Shown here one piece after another: positions 5,787 to 5,805 of a stretch of DNA of 5,805 nucleotides (positions are counted from its first letter, which is position 1; every line of letters starts with the position of its first letter). The notes beneath the pieces were generated by a model that saw nothing but the letters and a program-made list of their open reading frames with translations, did no database searches and was not told the DNA's origin. Origin of the DNA: RUG11551 sp045546875 (lineage in GTDB: Bacteria > Planctomycetota > Planctomycetia > Pirellulales > Thermoguttaceae); assembly GCA_045546875.1 (NCBI GenBank), contig JAZQDP010000548.1:1-5805 (forward strand). Reading direction: 5' to 3'. The position numbers and the translations under genes were made by a program.

Positions 5787-5805
5787 AAGTCGGAGGCCAA
5801 GCGGT
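5787..5805 (+). other. Sequencing adapter remnant (MGI/BGI type), not genomic
   Basis: The last 19 bases, AAGTCGGAGGCCAAGCGGT, are identical to the start of the MGI/BGI DNBSEQ read adapter as I remember it (it continues CTTAGGAAGACAA). They begin exactly where the TerC protein stops making sense and create a false stop codon. The match is from memory, not from a search. Confidence 0.85.

Noticed and set aside
5597..5800. 67-codon minus-strand frame over the TerC-type start
   Set aside because: It begins inside the adapter remnant and runs antisense to a recognisable TerC N-terminus.

Overview
The window looks like one end of a metagenomic contig from a planctomycete-like bacterium with moderate to low GC. 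The ParA N-terminus (MRSIAIMNQKGGVGKTTT), the archaemetzincin and the TerC-type protein fit Planctomycetota, but no rRNA or other marker is present, so the taxonomy is an inference. The last 19 bases (5787-5805) match, from memory, the start of an MGI/BGI sequencing adapter. The true genomic sequence therefore probably ends at 5786.

Region 1 (1-3114, + strand) is a tight three-gene operon. It holds the 3' part of a protein with a degenerate GTPase-like C-terminal half, then a single-pass membrane protein with a cytosolic N-domain and a long coiled coil, then a signal-peptide-bearing lipase of the pancreatic/lipoprotein-lipase family with a complete Ser-Asp-His triad. The gaps are 25 and 4 bp. 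Nothing here is a standard housekeeping operon. A membrane-linked, NTPase-controlled system with a lipase output is the most interesting reading, but it is an inference.

Region 2 (3115-5277, - strand) reads right to left: a ParA ATPase with a good promoter, a 128-bp AT-rich gap, a 73-residue unknown protein, and an exported archaemetzincin-like zinc protease that overlaps the small gene by 4 bp. It converges on region 1 across a 116-bp gap that holds one doubtful 55-codon ORF.

Region 3 (5278-5786) is a 394-bp divergent intergenic region with a promoter on each strand, followed by the first 38 codons of a TerC-family membrane protein that is cut off by the contig end.
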